DNA of 64,000 bases, from assembly GCF_005502745.1 (NCBI RefSeq), contig NZ_SCNL01000011.1, positions 1 to 64,000 of the forward strand. Reading direction: 5' to 3'. This stretch comes from Sphingomonas sp. 3P27F8. GTDB lineage: Bacteria; Pseudomonadota; Alphaproteobacteria; Sphingomonadales; Sphingomonadaceae. Each line of letters begins with the position of its first letter. Position 1 is the first letter of the stretch. Under the pieces are notes generated by a model, which did not search any database, had not been told where the DNA came from, and saw nothing but the letters and a program-made list of their open reading frames with translations. This document shows positions 26,429-35,313 of this stretch, one piece after another. Position numbers and translations under genes: made by a program.

Positions 26429-29400
26429 ATGCAGATAAAGCGGCTGAGGCTTACCGGCTTCAAGAGCTTCGTCGACCCGGCCGATCTGCGGATCGAGCCG
26501 GGCCTGACCGGCGTCGTCGGCCCGAACGGCTGCGGGAAATCCAACCTGCTCGAGGCGCTGCGCTGGACGATGGGCGAAAACTCACCCAAATCGATGCGCG
26601 GCGCCGGCATGGAGGACGTGATCTTCGCGGGCACCGCGACGCGGCCCGCGCGCGACTTCGCCGAAGTATCGATCCTCGCCGAGCTTGATGGCGAGGAGAA
26701 GGAAGTCGTCCGCCGGATCGAGCGCGGCGCCGGCTCCGCCTATCGCATCGATGGACGCGACGTGCGCGCGAAGGACGTGGCGCTGCTATTCGCCGACGCC
26801 GCCACCGGCGCGCATTCGCCGGCACTCGTGAGCCAGGGCCGGATCAGCGCGGTGATCGCCGCCAAACCGGCCGAGCGACGTGCGATGCTTGAGGAGGCGG
26901 CGGGGATCGCCGGCCTTCACGTGCGGCGCAAGGATGCCGAGCAGAAGCTGCGCGCGACCGAAGCGAACCTCCAGCGGCTGGATGAGGTGATCGCCGATCA
27001 GGAAGCGCGCGCCGCCGCGCTTCGGCGCCAGGCACGGCAGGCGGAACGCTATCGCGCGCTGTCGGAACAAATTCGCGTTGCCGAGGCGCGGCTGATCTTC
27101 AGCCGCTGGCGCGAAGCTGCCGCCGCTGCGGATGCGGCCAAGGCCGAGGCGGCCGCGGCCGAAACGCGCGTCGCGGAAGCGGGCGAGGCGCAGCAGGCCG
27201 CAGCCGCGTACCAGGTGCAGGCGACGGATATGCTGGCCGCGGCGCGCACCGCCTCCCTCGCCGCGCGCGACCGGATGACCGAGGCGGCGCACCGACTTGC
27301 GACGCTCAACACCGAAAAGGCCGGTATCGAACGCCGCCTCGCCGAGCTTGTGGAGGCGGCGCAGCGCATCCTCGCCGATCGTGAACGCGAAGGACAACTC
27401 GCGCACGATGCCGCCGATGCCCTCGCCCGGCTGGCCCGCGAAGGCAAGGCGCTGGATGCGGAGATCGCGGCGGTCGCGGCTGACCTTCCGCTGCTGGACC
27501 AGGCGCAGGCGGAGGCGGAACGTGCGGCGCGTGATGTTGAGGTGGCGCTGGCGCAGGCGCTGGCGCAACAGGCGAGCGAGGCCGCCGAGGCGCGCGTCGT
27601 CCATGCCGCCGTCGCCGCTGCACGAGCGCGGGCCGATCGCGCCGGACGCGAGGCGCGTGCGGCAGCCGATGCGCTTTCCGCATTGGCCGATACAGCGCCG
27701 CTTGAGGCCGGACGGATCGAGGCCGAACAGGCGCTCGCCGCCGCCGCCGCCGATACGACAAGCGCGCGGACCGCTCTGGCGAGCGCGGACGATGAGGAGA
27801 ATGCAGCGCTCGCCGCGCGCGACGATGCCCAGGCTCGCCGCGCCACCGCCCGCGCGGAACTGGCCGCGCTCGAAAGCGAAGCCGCGACGCTTGTCCGCGC
27901 AACGCAGCGTTCCGGGCGCGACCGGTTGCTCGATCACGTCCGCGCGGCTCCCGGCTACGAGCGCGCGCTGGCCGCCGCGCTCGGCGATGACCTGGAGATC
28001 GGACTGGATATTGCGGCGGAGGCGCATTGGTCTGGCGCCGCTTCGCTGCCCAGCGATCCCGCGGCGGGCGAGAACACTCTGGCCACCCACATCACCGCGC
28101 CTCCGCAGCTTGCACGACGGCTCACGCAGATCATCGCGCTGACCGAAGATGACGGCCGCCCGCTGGCGGTGGGGCAGCGGCTGGTGACGATTGCTGGGCG
28201 GCTGCGTCGCTGGGATGGCTTCGTGGCGCGAAGCGGCGGGGCGGCGGCGGCAGAACGGCTGGAGCGCCTGAACCGGCTCGCGACCATCGAGGCAGCGTTG
28301 CCGGAAGCGCGTCTTGCAGTTGAGCGCGCCGATTCGGTGCTCGCCATGACCGACGCGCGGATCACCGCTGCGAGGGCAGCAGCGGGCGCGGCGCGTGCCA
28401 CGCTCACGCGTGCCGACGCCGCCGCGCGCGATGCCCAGCAACGCATCGATCGCGCGACCACGCAGATCGAGCGGCTTGCCGGGCAGCGCACCGACCTTAG
28501 CGCCCGCGCCACGCAGACCGCTACCGAGCGGGATGCGGCGGCGGCCGAAGTCTCCCAGGCCGAACGCGCGATCGCCAGCCTGCCCGATACCAGCGTGACG
28601 GCGAGTAAGGTCGCGGCGCTCCAGCACGACGCGGAGGGGCGCCGCGCCGCGGTCGCCTATGCCCGCGCCGAACGCTCCGCCCGCGAGCGCGCCGGGGCCA
28701 CCGCGCAGGAACGGCTTGCAGCATCGCAGATGGAAGCGAAAAGCTGGAAAAGCCGCGCCGGCGACGCTGCGCGCCGCATCGCGGATATGGCGAAGCGCGA
28801 AGACGAACTGGGGCGGGACCGCGAAATTCTCGCCCCACGGCCTGCCGCGCTGATGATCGAGATCGCCGACCTTACGGCCCGACACGACGCGGCCCGTAAA
28901 TCCGCCGATGCGCTGGCTTTTTCCGAACGCGAGGCGGAAGCCGCGCTCCGCCGATGCGAGGAAGCCGCGCGCGTCACGGGCGAGGCGCTCGCAACCGCAC
29001 GCGAAATGCGCGCCGGGGCGCTTGCACGTGCCGAAAATCAGGAACTGCGCAGAATCGAGTTGGGCCGCCTCGCAGGAGAGCGCTTCGAATGCCCGGCGCC
29101 GGTGCTTCCGGCCAAGGTAGGCTTCGACAGCGCGACGGTCCGCTCACCGCGGGAGGAATCGAGCGCGCATGAGAAACTGACGCTTGATCGCGAGCGGATC
29201 GGGCCGGTCAATCTCGTGGCCGAGCAGGAACTGGCCGACCTGGAGGCAGGCGCGATCGGCAATGCGACCGAGCGAGACGAGCTTGGTCAGGCGGTCAATC
29301 AGCTACGCGGCTCGATCGGCACGCTCAATCGCGAGGGGCGGCAGCGCCTGCTCGCCGCATTCGAGGCGGTGGACGGTCACTTTCGGCGGCTGTTCACCAC

Positions 29401-29824
29401 ATTGTTCAATGGCGGGCAGGCCCATCTGGAACTGATCGATTCGGATGATCCGCTGGAGGCGGGGCTGGAGATCATGGCGCAACCGCCGGGCAAGCGGCTG
29501 CAATCGCTGACGCTGCTTTCCGGTGGCGAGCAGGCATTGACGGCAGTTGCGCTCATCTTCGGATTGTTTCTCACCAATCCCGCGCCGATCTGCGTCCTCG
29601 ACGAGGTGGACGCGCCGCTCGACGATGCGAATATCGAACGATTCTGTGATCTGCTCGATCGGATGACGCGCGAGACACGGACGCGATATCTGATCGTCAC
29701 CCACAATGCCGTCACCATGAGCCGGATGCACCGCCTGTTCGGCGTTACGATGATCGAACGCGGCGTCAGCCGGCTGGTATCGGTCGATCTTCAGGCGGCG
29801 GAGACGCTACTCGCCGCAGAATGA
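26429..29824 (+). CDS. smc: Chromosome segregation protein SMC
   Basis: 1131 residues. N-terminal ATPase half with Walker A VGPNGCGKSN and a Q-loop region; long Ala/Arg/Glu-rich coiled coil; a hinge at roughly 500-620; a second coiled coil; then the signature LLSGGEQALTA and Walker B VLDEVDAPLDD. It is about 40 residues shorter than the usual 1170-1200 but contains all parts. It works with ScpA/ScpB in condensing and segregating DNA. Its last 18 bp overlap the convergent diguanylate cyclase gene. Confidence 0.96.
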   Translation: MQIKRLRLTGFKSFVDPADLRIEPGLTGVVGPNGCGKSNLLEALRWTMGENSPKSMRGAGMEDVIFAGTATRPARDFAEVSILAELDGEEKEVVRRIERGAGSAYRIDGRDVRAKDVALLFADAATGAHSPALVSQGRISAVIAAKPAERRAMLEEAAGIAGLHVRRKDAEQKLRATEANLQRLDEVIADQEARAAALRRQARQAERYRALSEQIRVAEARLIFSRWREAAAAADAAKAEAAAAETRVAEAGEAQQAAAAYQVQATDMLAAARTASLAARDRMTEAAHRLATLNTEKAGIERRLAELVEAAQRILADREREGQLAHDAADALARLAREGKALDAEIAAVAADLPLLDQAQAEAERAARDVEVALAQALAQQASEAAEARVVHAAVAAARARADRAGREARAAADALSALADTAPLEAGRIEAEQALAAAAADTTSARTALASADDEENAALAARDDAQARRATARAELAALESEAATLVRATQRSGRDRLLDHVRAAPGYERALAAALGDDLEIGLDIAAEAHWSGAASLPSDPAAGENTLATHITAPPQLARRLTQIIALTEDDGRPLAVGQRLVTIAGRLRRWDGFVARSGGAAAAERLERLNRLATIEAALPEARLAVERADSVLAMTDARITAARAAAGAARATLTRADAAARDAQQRIDRATTQIERLAGQRTDLSARATQTATERDAAAAEVSQAERAIASLPDTSVTASKVAALQHDAEGRRAAVAYARAERSARERAGATAQERLAASQMEAKSWKSRAGDAARRIADMAKREDELGRDREILAPRPAALMIEIADLTARHDAARKSADALAFSEREAEAALRRCEEAARVTGEALATAREMRAGALARAENQELRRIELGRLAGERFECPAPVLPAKVGFDSATVRSPREESSAHEKLTLDRERIGPVNLVAEQELADLEAGAIGNATERDELGQAVNQLRGSIGTLNREGRQRLLAAFEAVDGHFRRLFTTLFNGGQAHLELIDSDDPLEAGLEIMAQPPGKRLQSLTLLSGGEQALTAVALIFGLFLTNPAPICVLDEVDAPLDDANIERFCDLLDRMTRETRTRYLIVTHNAVTMSRMHRLFGVTMIERGVSRLVSVDLQAAETLLAAE

Positions 29825-30586
29825 TCGCGGGCTCGGCGTTTCGATCACGGTTGCGATGATCTCGGGCTCGAGCGTCGCCGCAGTCAGGCTGATGCGGTTA
29901 CGGCCTTCCTGCTTCGCGCCGTACATCGCGAAATCCGCCTGTCGCAGGCAATCGCGGACAGCCACGGCGCGCTTCGCCTCGGCAAGCCCGATGCTTACCG
30001 TCAGCAAGATGCCCTGTGCCGCGAATTCTGCCGCCTTTTCGATGTTGCGTCTTACGCGCTCGGCGATCTGCATCGCCTTTTCGGAACTTGCGCCGGGAAG
30101 ATAGATGCCGAACTCCTCCCCACCGAGCCGCCCGATGATGTCGTCGGCCCGAAGCGATCCACGCAGAACGCTTGCGACGTGCTGGAGCGCCCGATCGCCC
30201 ACTTCATGGCCGAACCGATCATTGATCGCCTTGAAGTGATCGATATCGAGCAACAACATCCACCCCTCGGCATGGGCATGGTGCGCCTCGGCGTGCTCAA
30301 GGAAGGCGAAGCGATTGAGCACAGCAGTGAGCTGATCGGATTCGGCAGCATATTTCAGCAGAACCTGCGCCTCGCGCAGCTCCTTGTTAATATGGCGCAG
30401 CCGCTCACTTTGCGTTGTCAGTCGGAGAACGACGAGGAAGGACACTCCGCCCGACGTTACAATCGCGACGAACCAATTCAGCAACGGAACATTGAGCCCC
30501 TGCCAAGCGCACAGGCCGACCAGCGGGACCATCGTCACCGCGAGCGATACAGCCGCCCAGAACAGCGCTTTACGAACAGCCCCCAT
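29807..30586 (-). CDS. Diguanylate cyclase, two-TM GGDEF protein
   Basis: 259 residues. Two hydrophobic segments in the first 55 residues, a short coiled linker and a GGDEF domain whose active site reads GGEEF, preceded by an I-site RADD five residues earlier, so product inhibition is expected. Makes c-di-GMP, signalling the sessile state. Its 3' end overlaps smc by 18 bp on the opposite strand. The 252-bp upstream region holds only AT-rich promoter-like sequence. Confidence 0.92.
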   Translation of the reverse strand: MGAVRKALFWAAVSLAVTMVPLVGLCAWQGLNVPLLNWFVAIVTSGGVSFLVVLRLTTQSERLRHINKELREAQVLLKYAAESDQLTAVLNRFAFLEHAEAHHAHAEGWMLLLDIDHFKAINDRFGHEVGDRALQHVASVLRGSLRADDIIGRLGGEEFGIYLPGASSEKAMQIAERVRRNIEKAAEFAAQGILLTVSIGLAEAKRAVAVRDCLRQADFAMYGAKQEGRNRISLTAATLEPEIIATVIETPSPRSFCGE

Positions 30587-30838
30587 GATCCCCGCTTTAA
30601 CTGAGTTGGGTTTGACGCGCGCTAAAAACGATCCAATCCGGATTTGGTCGCACGCCCGCGGCGATTAAAATTCCCAAATTCGCCGGCGACGATCAGCGTG
30701 TCGCCAGCATGAGGCTTCAAATCCGATTTATAATATTGATAAATGGTGTTTTTTACTTAACGGAGGATTGTAACAGTTCGTGTCGGGCGGCGCGCGACAA
30801 TTGACCGCCGTCTGCCCATCGCCCATGCGCGGATCATC

Positions 30839-31477
30839 ATGATTGAAAAGCTGTTGGCCGCGCTCGCGACCTTTGCCGTCACCGTCATCTCCGCCAGCGG
30901 CTATTGGGGAATCGCCCTGCTGATGGCCATCGAGAGCGCGTGCATTCCGCTGCCGTCAGAAATCATCATGCCGTTCGCGGGATATCTCGTTTCGACCGGA
31001 CGGTTCGATCTGTACCTTGCGGCGACCGCGGGGGCGATCGGCTGCAACCTTGGCTCGATCGTCGCTTACGAAATCGGCAAGCGCGGCGGCCGCCCGCTCG
31101 CCGAGCGCTGGGGGAAATATGTGCTGATCGGGCCGGGCGAGCTCGACATGGCGGACCGCTTCTTTCAACGCTGGGGGCCGATTGCGATCCTGATCGGCCG
31201 GATGCTGCCGATCATCCGCACCTTCATCGCCTTTCCCGCCGGGGTGGCGCGGATGAAGCTGATCCCGTTCCATATCTACACGTTCATCGGCTCCTGGCCG
31301 TTCTGCTTCCTGCTGGCGTGGGTCGGCATGAAACTCGGCACCGCATGGAACAGCGACCCGCGCCTGAAGGCATTTTTCCACCAGGCGGATCTGGCGATCG
31401 GGCTGGTGATCGTCGCGGTTGGCGGCCTCTATCTCTGGCACCGCCTGCGCGGCCTCAAGAAGCGCCATCAGGGATAA
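30839..31477 (+). CDS. DedA-family membrane protein
   Basis: 212 residues with several membrane helices. DedA signatures: ALLMAIESACIPLPSEIIMPFAGYL near the N-terminus and GRMLPIIRTFIAFPAG. The family is implicated in undecaprenyl-phosphate/lipid flipping and membrane homeostasis; the cargo of this member is unknown. Its 3' end overlaps the convergent DJ-1 gene by 10 bp. The start codon has no clear SD. Confidence 0.92.
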   Translation: MIEKLLAALATFAVTVISASGYWGIALLMAIESACIPLPSEIIMPFAGYLVSTGRFDLYLAATAGAIGCNLGSIVAYEIGKRGGRPLAERWGKYVLIGPGELDMADRFFQRWGPIAILIGRMLPIIRTFIAFPAGVARMKLIPFHIYTFIGSWPFCFLLAWVGMKLGTAWNSDPRLKAFFHQADLAIGLVIVAVGGLYLWHRLRGLKKRHQG

Positions 31478-32151
31478 TTGCGCAGCGCGGCCAGCCGACG
31501 AAGTTCATCATCGCGGCCGGGCGCCAGCTTCGCCACACGTCGCTGATAGGCATCGACCAGCGCAATATCGGCATGCTCCGGCGAACCCGAATCGAACGGC
31601 GGATCCGGATCATATTCCAGGCTGAGCTGCACCATGCGCGCGTGCGCCTCGCCCCGGATCAGCGCCATCAGCCGAAATGCAAAATCGATCCCTGCCGTGA
31701 CGCCGCCGCCTGTCACGCGATTGCGATCGATCACGACGCGCTCGGAAACCGGCGTGGCGCCGAACAATGGCAGCATGTGGCGCTGCCCCCAGTGACACGT
31801 CGCGCGATATCCTTCGAGCAGCCCCGCCGCCCCGAGGATCAGCGATCCCGTGCACACGCTCGTTACCCATTCCGCGTTCAGCCCAAGCTGGCGCACCCAG
31901 TCGATCGTCCGGTCGTCAGCGATCGCGGCATTCGTGCCAAACCCGCCGGGCACGCACAGTATGTCGGCCTTGGGAACATCCGCGAAGGTCGCTGTCGGCA
32001 GTATCGCGAATCCAGCATCGGTTGAGACGGGATCGCGCGTCGCTGCGACCAGATCGAGCCGCGTCCCGTCTCCCATGCGCGATAACACCTGAGCGGGGCC
32101 GGTGAGATCGAGTTGCGTCACCTGGGGGAAAAGCAGGAAGGCAATGTGCAT
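31468..32151 (-). CDS. DJ-1/PfpI family protein, isonitrile hydratase-like
   Basis: 227 residues. The nucleophile elbow SVCTGSLILGAAGLL and the following GYRATCHWG and DRNRVTGGGVTAG closely match isonitrile hydratase, which hydrates isonitriles to N-substituted formamides. The length also matches. Alternatives in the superfamily are glyoxalase-III-like or regulatory proteins; the HTH found in GATase-type AraC regulators is absent. Confidence 0.85.
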   Translation of the reverse strand: MHIAFLLFPQVTQLDLTGPAQVLSRMGDGTRLDLVAATRDPVSTDAGFAILPTATFADVPKADILCVPGGFGTNAAIADDRTIDWVRQLGLNAEWVTSVCTGSLILGAAGLLEGYRATCHWGQRHMLPLFGATPVSERVVIDRNRVTGGGVTAGIDFAFRLMALIRGEAHARMVQLSLEYDPDPPFDSGSPEHADIALVDAYQRRVAKLAPGRDDELRRLAALRNYP

Positions 32152-32291
32152 CGGGCGCTCCTTTCGTCCTGCGACGATCGCTCAGGCGCGCGGCAGGATG
32201 ATCTGTCGCGCCGCCTGGTGATGATTCACCTGTGCGCCGGCCACGCGACATCGCGCAAGTCGTGGCACAATCCGCCGGGCCGCCAGAGCGC

Positions 32292-32816
32292 TCAGTTCGG
32301 AAGATCGGGATTCGCTTCCTTCGCACGCGCTTTCGATTCGGCCTTGGCCTGTCGCGCGCTTTGCACGAAGCATCCGGTCGCACCGCCGACGCCAACCGCC
32401 GAGCAGCTCCCGATCCCGGCCGCGCCGACATCGGCATTGCCTTTCTCGCGCACTGCCCAGGAGGCGTTTTCCGGCGTTACCTCGAAATTCCGCAATTCCT
32501 TCGGGATGCGGAACTGCTCCTCGGCCGACCGTCGGACGCAGACGACGACCTCCGCGCCCTCCTTGTTCGTCGGGCAACGCTCATTGCCATAGAGCGTCAG
32601 CACCCCATTTATCGGCGCGTTGCGCGATACTTCGCTGGACACGGTCTGGCGGCTGGCGTGGGGAGCACCGGGCATCGCCACCTCTTTAGACGGCGGCGGA
32701 ATGATGAGCGGTGGCGGCGCTTCACGGCCGGTGCTGGCCGGCGGGGCCGCCGTCTGGGCGGAAAGCGCGGCGGGGAACAGCGCCAGCGCCACGGTAACAA
32801 ATCTACGCACAAGCAT
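32292..32816 (-). CDS. Secreted hypothetical protein with four Cys
   Basis: 174 residues from MLVRRF, with a GGGAGAGAAGG SD. Residues 1-20 are a signal peptide ending ALSAQ. The mature part has a Pro-rich stretch, then four Cys in NERCPTN, VVVCVRR, GSCSAV and TGCFVQ, likely two disulfides, which fits the DsbB gene two genes upstream. I recall no family name. It follows coq7 by 14 bp and ends the long minus-strand run. Confidence 0.78.
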   Translation of the reverse strand: MLVRRFVTVALALFPAALSAQTAAPPASTGREAPPPLIIPPPSKEVAMPGAPHASRQTVSSEVSRNAPINGVLTLYGNERCPTNKEGAEVVVCVRRSAEEQFRIPKELRNFEVTPENASWAVREKGNADVGAAGIGSCSAVGVGGATGCFVQSARQAKAESKARAKEANPDLPN

Positions 32817-32830
32817 CCTTCTCTCCCGCG

Positions 32831-33364
32831 TCAGATGCGTTTCGCTGTCGCAATCGCGACGCGGCAACCCAGCCGGATCACGGCGGACAACAACGGATAG
32901 GCCGGCGCATCCTCCGCGCCGCTGGCGAGCGCGGTCTGCTTATGCTCGACCTCCTCCGCCTGGAATTCGCGGATCGCAGCCGCCAGTTCCGGCTCGTCAC
33001 CGCCGAGCGTCGCCAGTTGCTCGTCATAATGTTTGTCGATCTCGGTCTCCACCGCTGCGGTGCAGGCCATCGCGGCTTCGGGTCCGATCGCCGCCGTCAC
33101 CGCGCCCAGCGCGAACCCGGCGACATTCCAGAACGGCTGAAACAACGTGGGCCGAACGCCGCGTTCCGCAATCAGCCGATCGAAATAGGCGCGGTGCCGC
33201 TCTTCCTGCATCGCCATGCCGCTGATTTTCCGCGCGGCGGCGGAGCGATGGCCCATGATCGCGAGTTGCCCGGCATAGATGCGCGTGGCGCCATATTCGC
33301 CCGCCTGATCGACACGGATCATCGACTTCACGAGCTCGCGCCGATCGCCCGGTTTCCAGCTCAT
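32831..33364 (-). CDS. coq7: Ubiquinone biosynthesis hydroxylase Coq7
   Basis: 177 residues from MSWKPGD; ATGA overlap with dsbB. Carboxylate-bridged di-iron enzyme hydroxylating 2-demethylubiquinol (DMQ hydroxylase). Metal ligands are visible in QAGEYGA, EERHRAYF, VETEIDKHY and EEVEHKQTA. Membrane-associated. Its position after dsbB is natural since DsbB passes electrons to ubiquinone. Confidence 0.94.
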   Translation of the reverse strand: MSWKPGDRRELVKSMIRVDQAGEYGATRIYAGQLAIMGHRSAAARKISGMAMQEERHRAYFDRLIAERGVRPTLFQPFWNVAGFALGAVTAAIGPEAAMACTAAVETEIDKHYDEQLATLGGDEPELAAAIREFQAEEVEHKQTALASGAEDAPAYPLLSAVIRLGCRVAIATAKRI

Positions 33365-33843
33365 CGCCGCCCCCGGATCAGTGCTGCGATCACCATCGCA
33401 CCGCCAAGCGAGAAGATCGCGTTGAACCCCGCGAGCGAGATGCCGAACAGCCGCCATTGCGCCGCATCGCACCGCACCACCGGCGCAGCGAGGATGCGGC
33501 GGAGCATCTCATCAGTGCTGATCCCCACGCCGCTCACGCTGGTCGAGCAGGCGGTTACCCCCTGCCACCAGTGATATTCGACCCCCGCGTGAAAAACGCC
33601 GATCATCCCAGACACGGCTATCAGCGCCGCCGCGCCCACGACGAGCGTCAGCCTGATCGAGCGCCCCGGCACGACAAACGCCAGCGCCGCCGCGACGACC
33701 GCGGCGTAATGCGGCCACCGCTGCCAATGGCACATCTCGCACGGCTGGAGGCCGCCGATCAGTTGCGAGCCCCATGCGCCTGCGAGCAACGCCAGCGGCA
33801 GCAACAGGGCGATCGCCCGCGCACGCATCTGCGAACTGTTCAC
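33361..33843 (-). CDS. dsbB: Disulfide bond formation protein DsbB
   Basis: 160 residues with four membrane helices. First redox pair CEMC in LQPCEMCHWQRWP; second pair in TACSTS and VVRCDAA. Re-oxidises periplasmic DsbA and passes electrons to quinone; two DsbA-type proteins are encoded at 24966-26395. It overlaps both neighbours by four bases (ATGA). Confidence 0.92.
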   Translation of the reverse strand: MNSSQMRARAIALLLPLALLAGAWGSQLIGGLQPCEMCHWQRWPHYAAVVAAALAFVVPGRSIRLTLVVGAAALIAVSGMIGVFHAGVEYHWWQGVTACSTSVSGVGISTDEMLRRILAAPVVRCDAAQWRLFGISLAGFNAIFSLGGAMVIAALIRGRR

Positions 33844-35207
33844 TTGGCGGGTACTTCCTTGATATCCTTCACGTCTTTCTTCAAAGCGGCCGTGACGGCG
33901 GCAACCTGCGCCGGGCCGCCGAGCCGCGCCACTGCCTTGAGCGCATACCAGAGCTGGAAGTCGCCGATGCCCTCTTTCTTGAGTTGATCGGGGGTCATCG
34001 AGAAGCGCGGATCCTCCTTCGTGTCCTCCTCCAGCACCTTGTTGTCCGACTTTACCTCGTTGATGAGATGACGGCGCAGATCGGCCTCGCGGAACACCGG
34101 GCGTGCCTTGTAATCGGGATCGGAGAGCTGCGGCACGGCGATATCCGGCTCGATCCCCCCCTCCTGCACCGAACGGCCCGAGGGCGTGAAATAACGCGCG
34201 GTGGTGAGGCGGAGGGCGGTGGTCGGGCCGAGTGGTAACAGCGTCTGCACCGATCCCTTGCCGAAGGTCCGCTCGCCCATCACCAGCGCGCGATGATGAT
34301 CCTGGAGCGCGCCCGCGACGATCTCGCTGGCGCTCGCCGTGCCGGAATCGGTGAGGATGATGACAGGCAGGCCATGCGCGTCATCGCCGGGCTTTGCGAA
34401 GTAACGCTGGTTCTCGCGCGGGTCGCGGCCGCGCTGCGAGACGATCTCGCCATGATCCAGGAACGCATCGGAAACCTCGATCGCCTGCGTCAGCAATCCA
34501 CCGCCGTTGGAGCGCAGATCGACGACATAACCGAGCGGGCGATGCCCCAGCGCCTTGTCGATCGCCATCAGCGCCGCACGCGTATCGGCGCCTGTCGTTT
34601 CGGAGAACGTGTTGATGTCGATATAGCCGACATCACCCTTGATCTGCCATTTGACCGGTCGCTGGACGATCACCTCGCGCGCCAGCGTGACATCGAACGG
34701 CTTGTCGCGGCCGGGGCGGACGATCGTGAGCGTGATCTTCGTTCCGGGCTTGCCACGCATCTGCGCCACCGCCTCGTCCAGCGTGCCGCCGTAAAGCAGC
34801 TTGCCATCGATATGGGTGATGTAGTCGTCCGGCTTGATCCCGGCCTTGCCCGCCGGCGTATCCTCCTGCGGCGCGATCACCTTCACCGCGCCGTCCTCCA
34901 TCGTGACAGACAGGCCGAGGCCGCCGTAATTGCCCTCCGTCTGGATCTTGAGATTGTCGAAATCGCGCCCGTCCACGTATGAAGAATGCGGATCGAGCGA
35001 AGCGAGCATCCCGTCGATCGCGCCGCGGATCAGCTGCTCGTCGGTCACCTTGTCGACGTAATCCGCCTTCACCCGGTTATAGACGTCGAGGAACTTGTCC
35101 ATCTGCCTGTACGTGTCGGTATCGACCGCCGCCATCGCGCCGGTCGCGACCGGAACGAGCGCGATCGTGGCAACAAGAGCAGTGGCCTGGAGCAGCTTGA
35201 ACTTCAT
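33840..35207 (-). CDS. ctpA: C-terminal processing peptidase, S41 family
   Basis: 455 residues from MKFKLL. Signal peptide ending VATGAMA, PDZ domain around 100-180 (GGLGLSVTMEDG), then the peptidase core with catalytic Ser in DSGTASASEIVAG and Lys in FGKGSVQ. Periplasmic, tail-specific. In proteobacteria such proteases act on cell-wall enzymes, and this gene follows the envC-like activator. Signal sequence, PDZ and catalytic dyad are all complete. Confidence 0.93.
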   Translation of the reverse strand: MKFKLLQATALVATIALVPVATGAMAAVDTDTYRQMDKFLDVYNRVKADYVDKVTDEQLIRGAIDGMLASLDPHSSYVDGRDFDNLKIQTEGNYGGLGLSVTMEDGAVKVIAPQEDTPAGKAGIKPDDYITHIDGKLLYGGTLDEAVAQMRGKPGTKITLTIVRPGRDKPFDVTLAREVIVQRPVKWQIKGDVGYIDINTFSETTGADTRAALMAIDKALGHRPLGYVVDLRSNGGGLLTQAIEVSDAFLDHGEIVSQRGRDPRENQRYFAKPGDDAHGLPVIILTDSGTASASEIVAGALQDHHRALVMGERTFGKGSVQTLLPLGPTTALRLTTARYFTPSGRSVQEGGIEPDIAVPQLSDPDYKARPVFREADLRRHLINEVKSDNKVLEEDTKEDPRFSMTPDQLKKEGIGDFQLWYALKAVARLGGPAQVAAVTAALKKDVKDIKEVPAK

Positions 35208-35313
35208 CTGGACGTCCTGACGAGAAAGGCCTCGCGATCCTAGCCCCATATCGTTCACCGAGCAAAGCGCCAGCACGTCTTAACGACGGCTGAGCGACAC
35301 GGCGCGATTGCGA

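Noticed and set aside
26786..28885. Minus-strand open frame of 699 codons
   Set aside because: Antisense to smc; no recognisable protein, explained by GC-rich coiled-coil codons.
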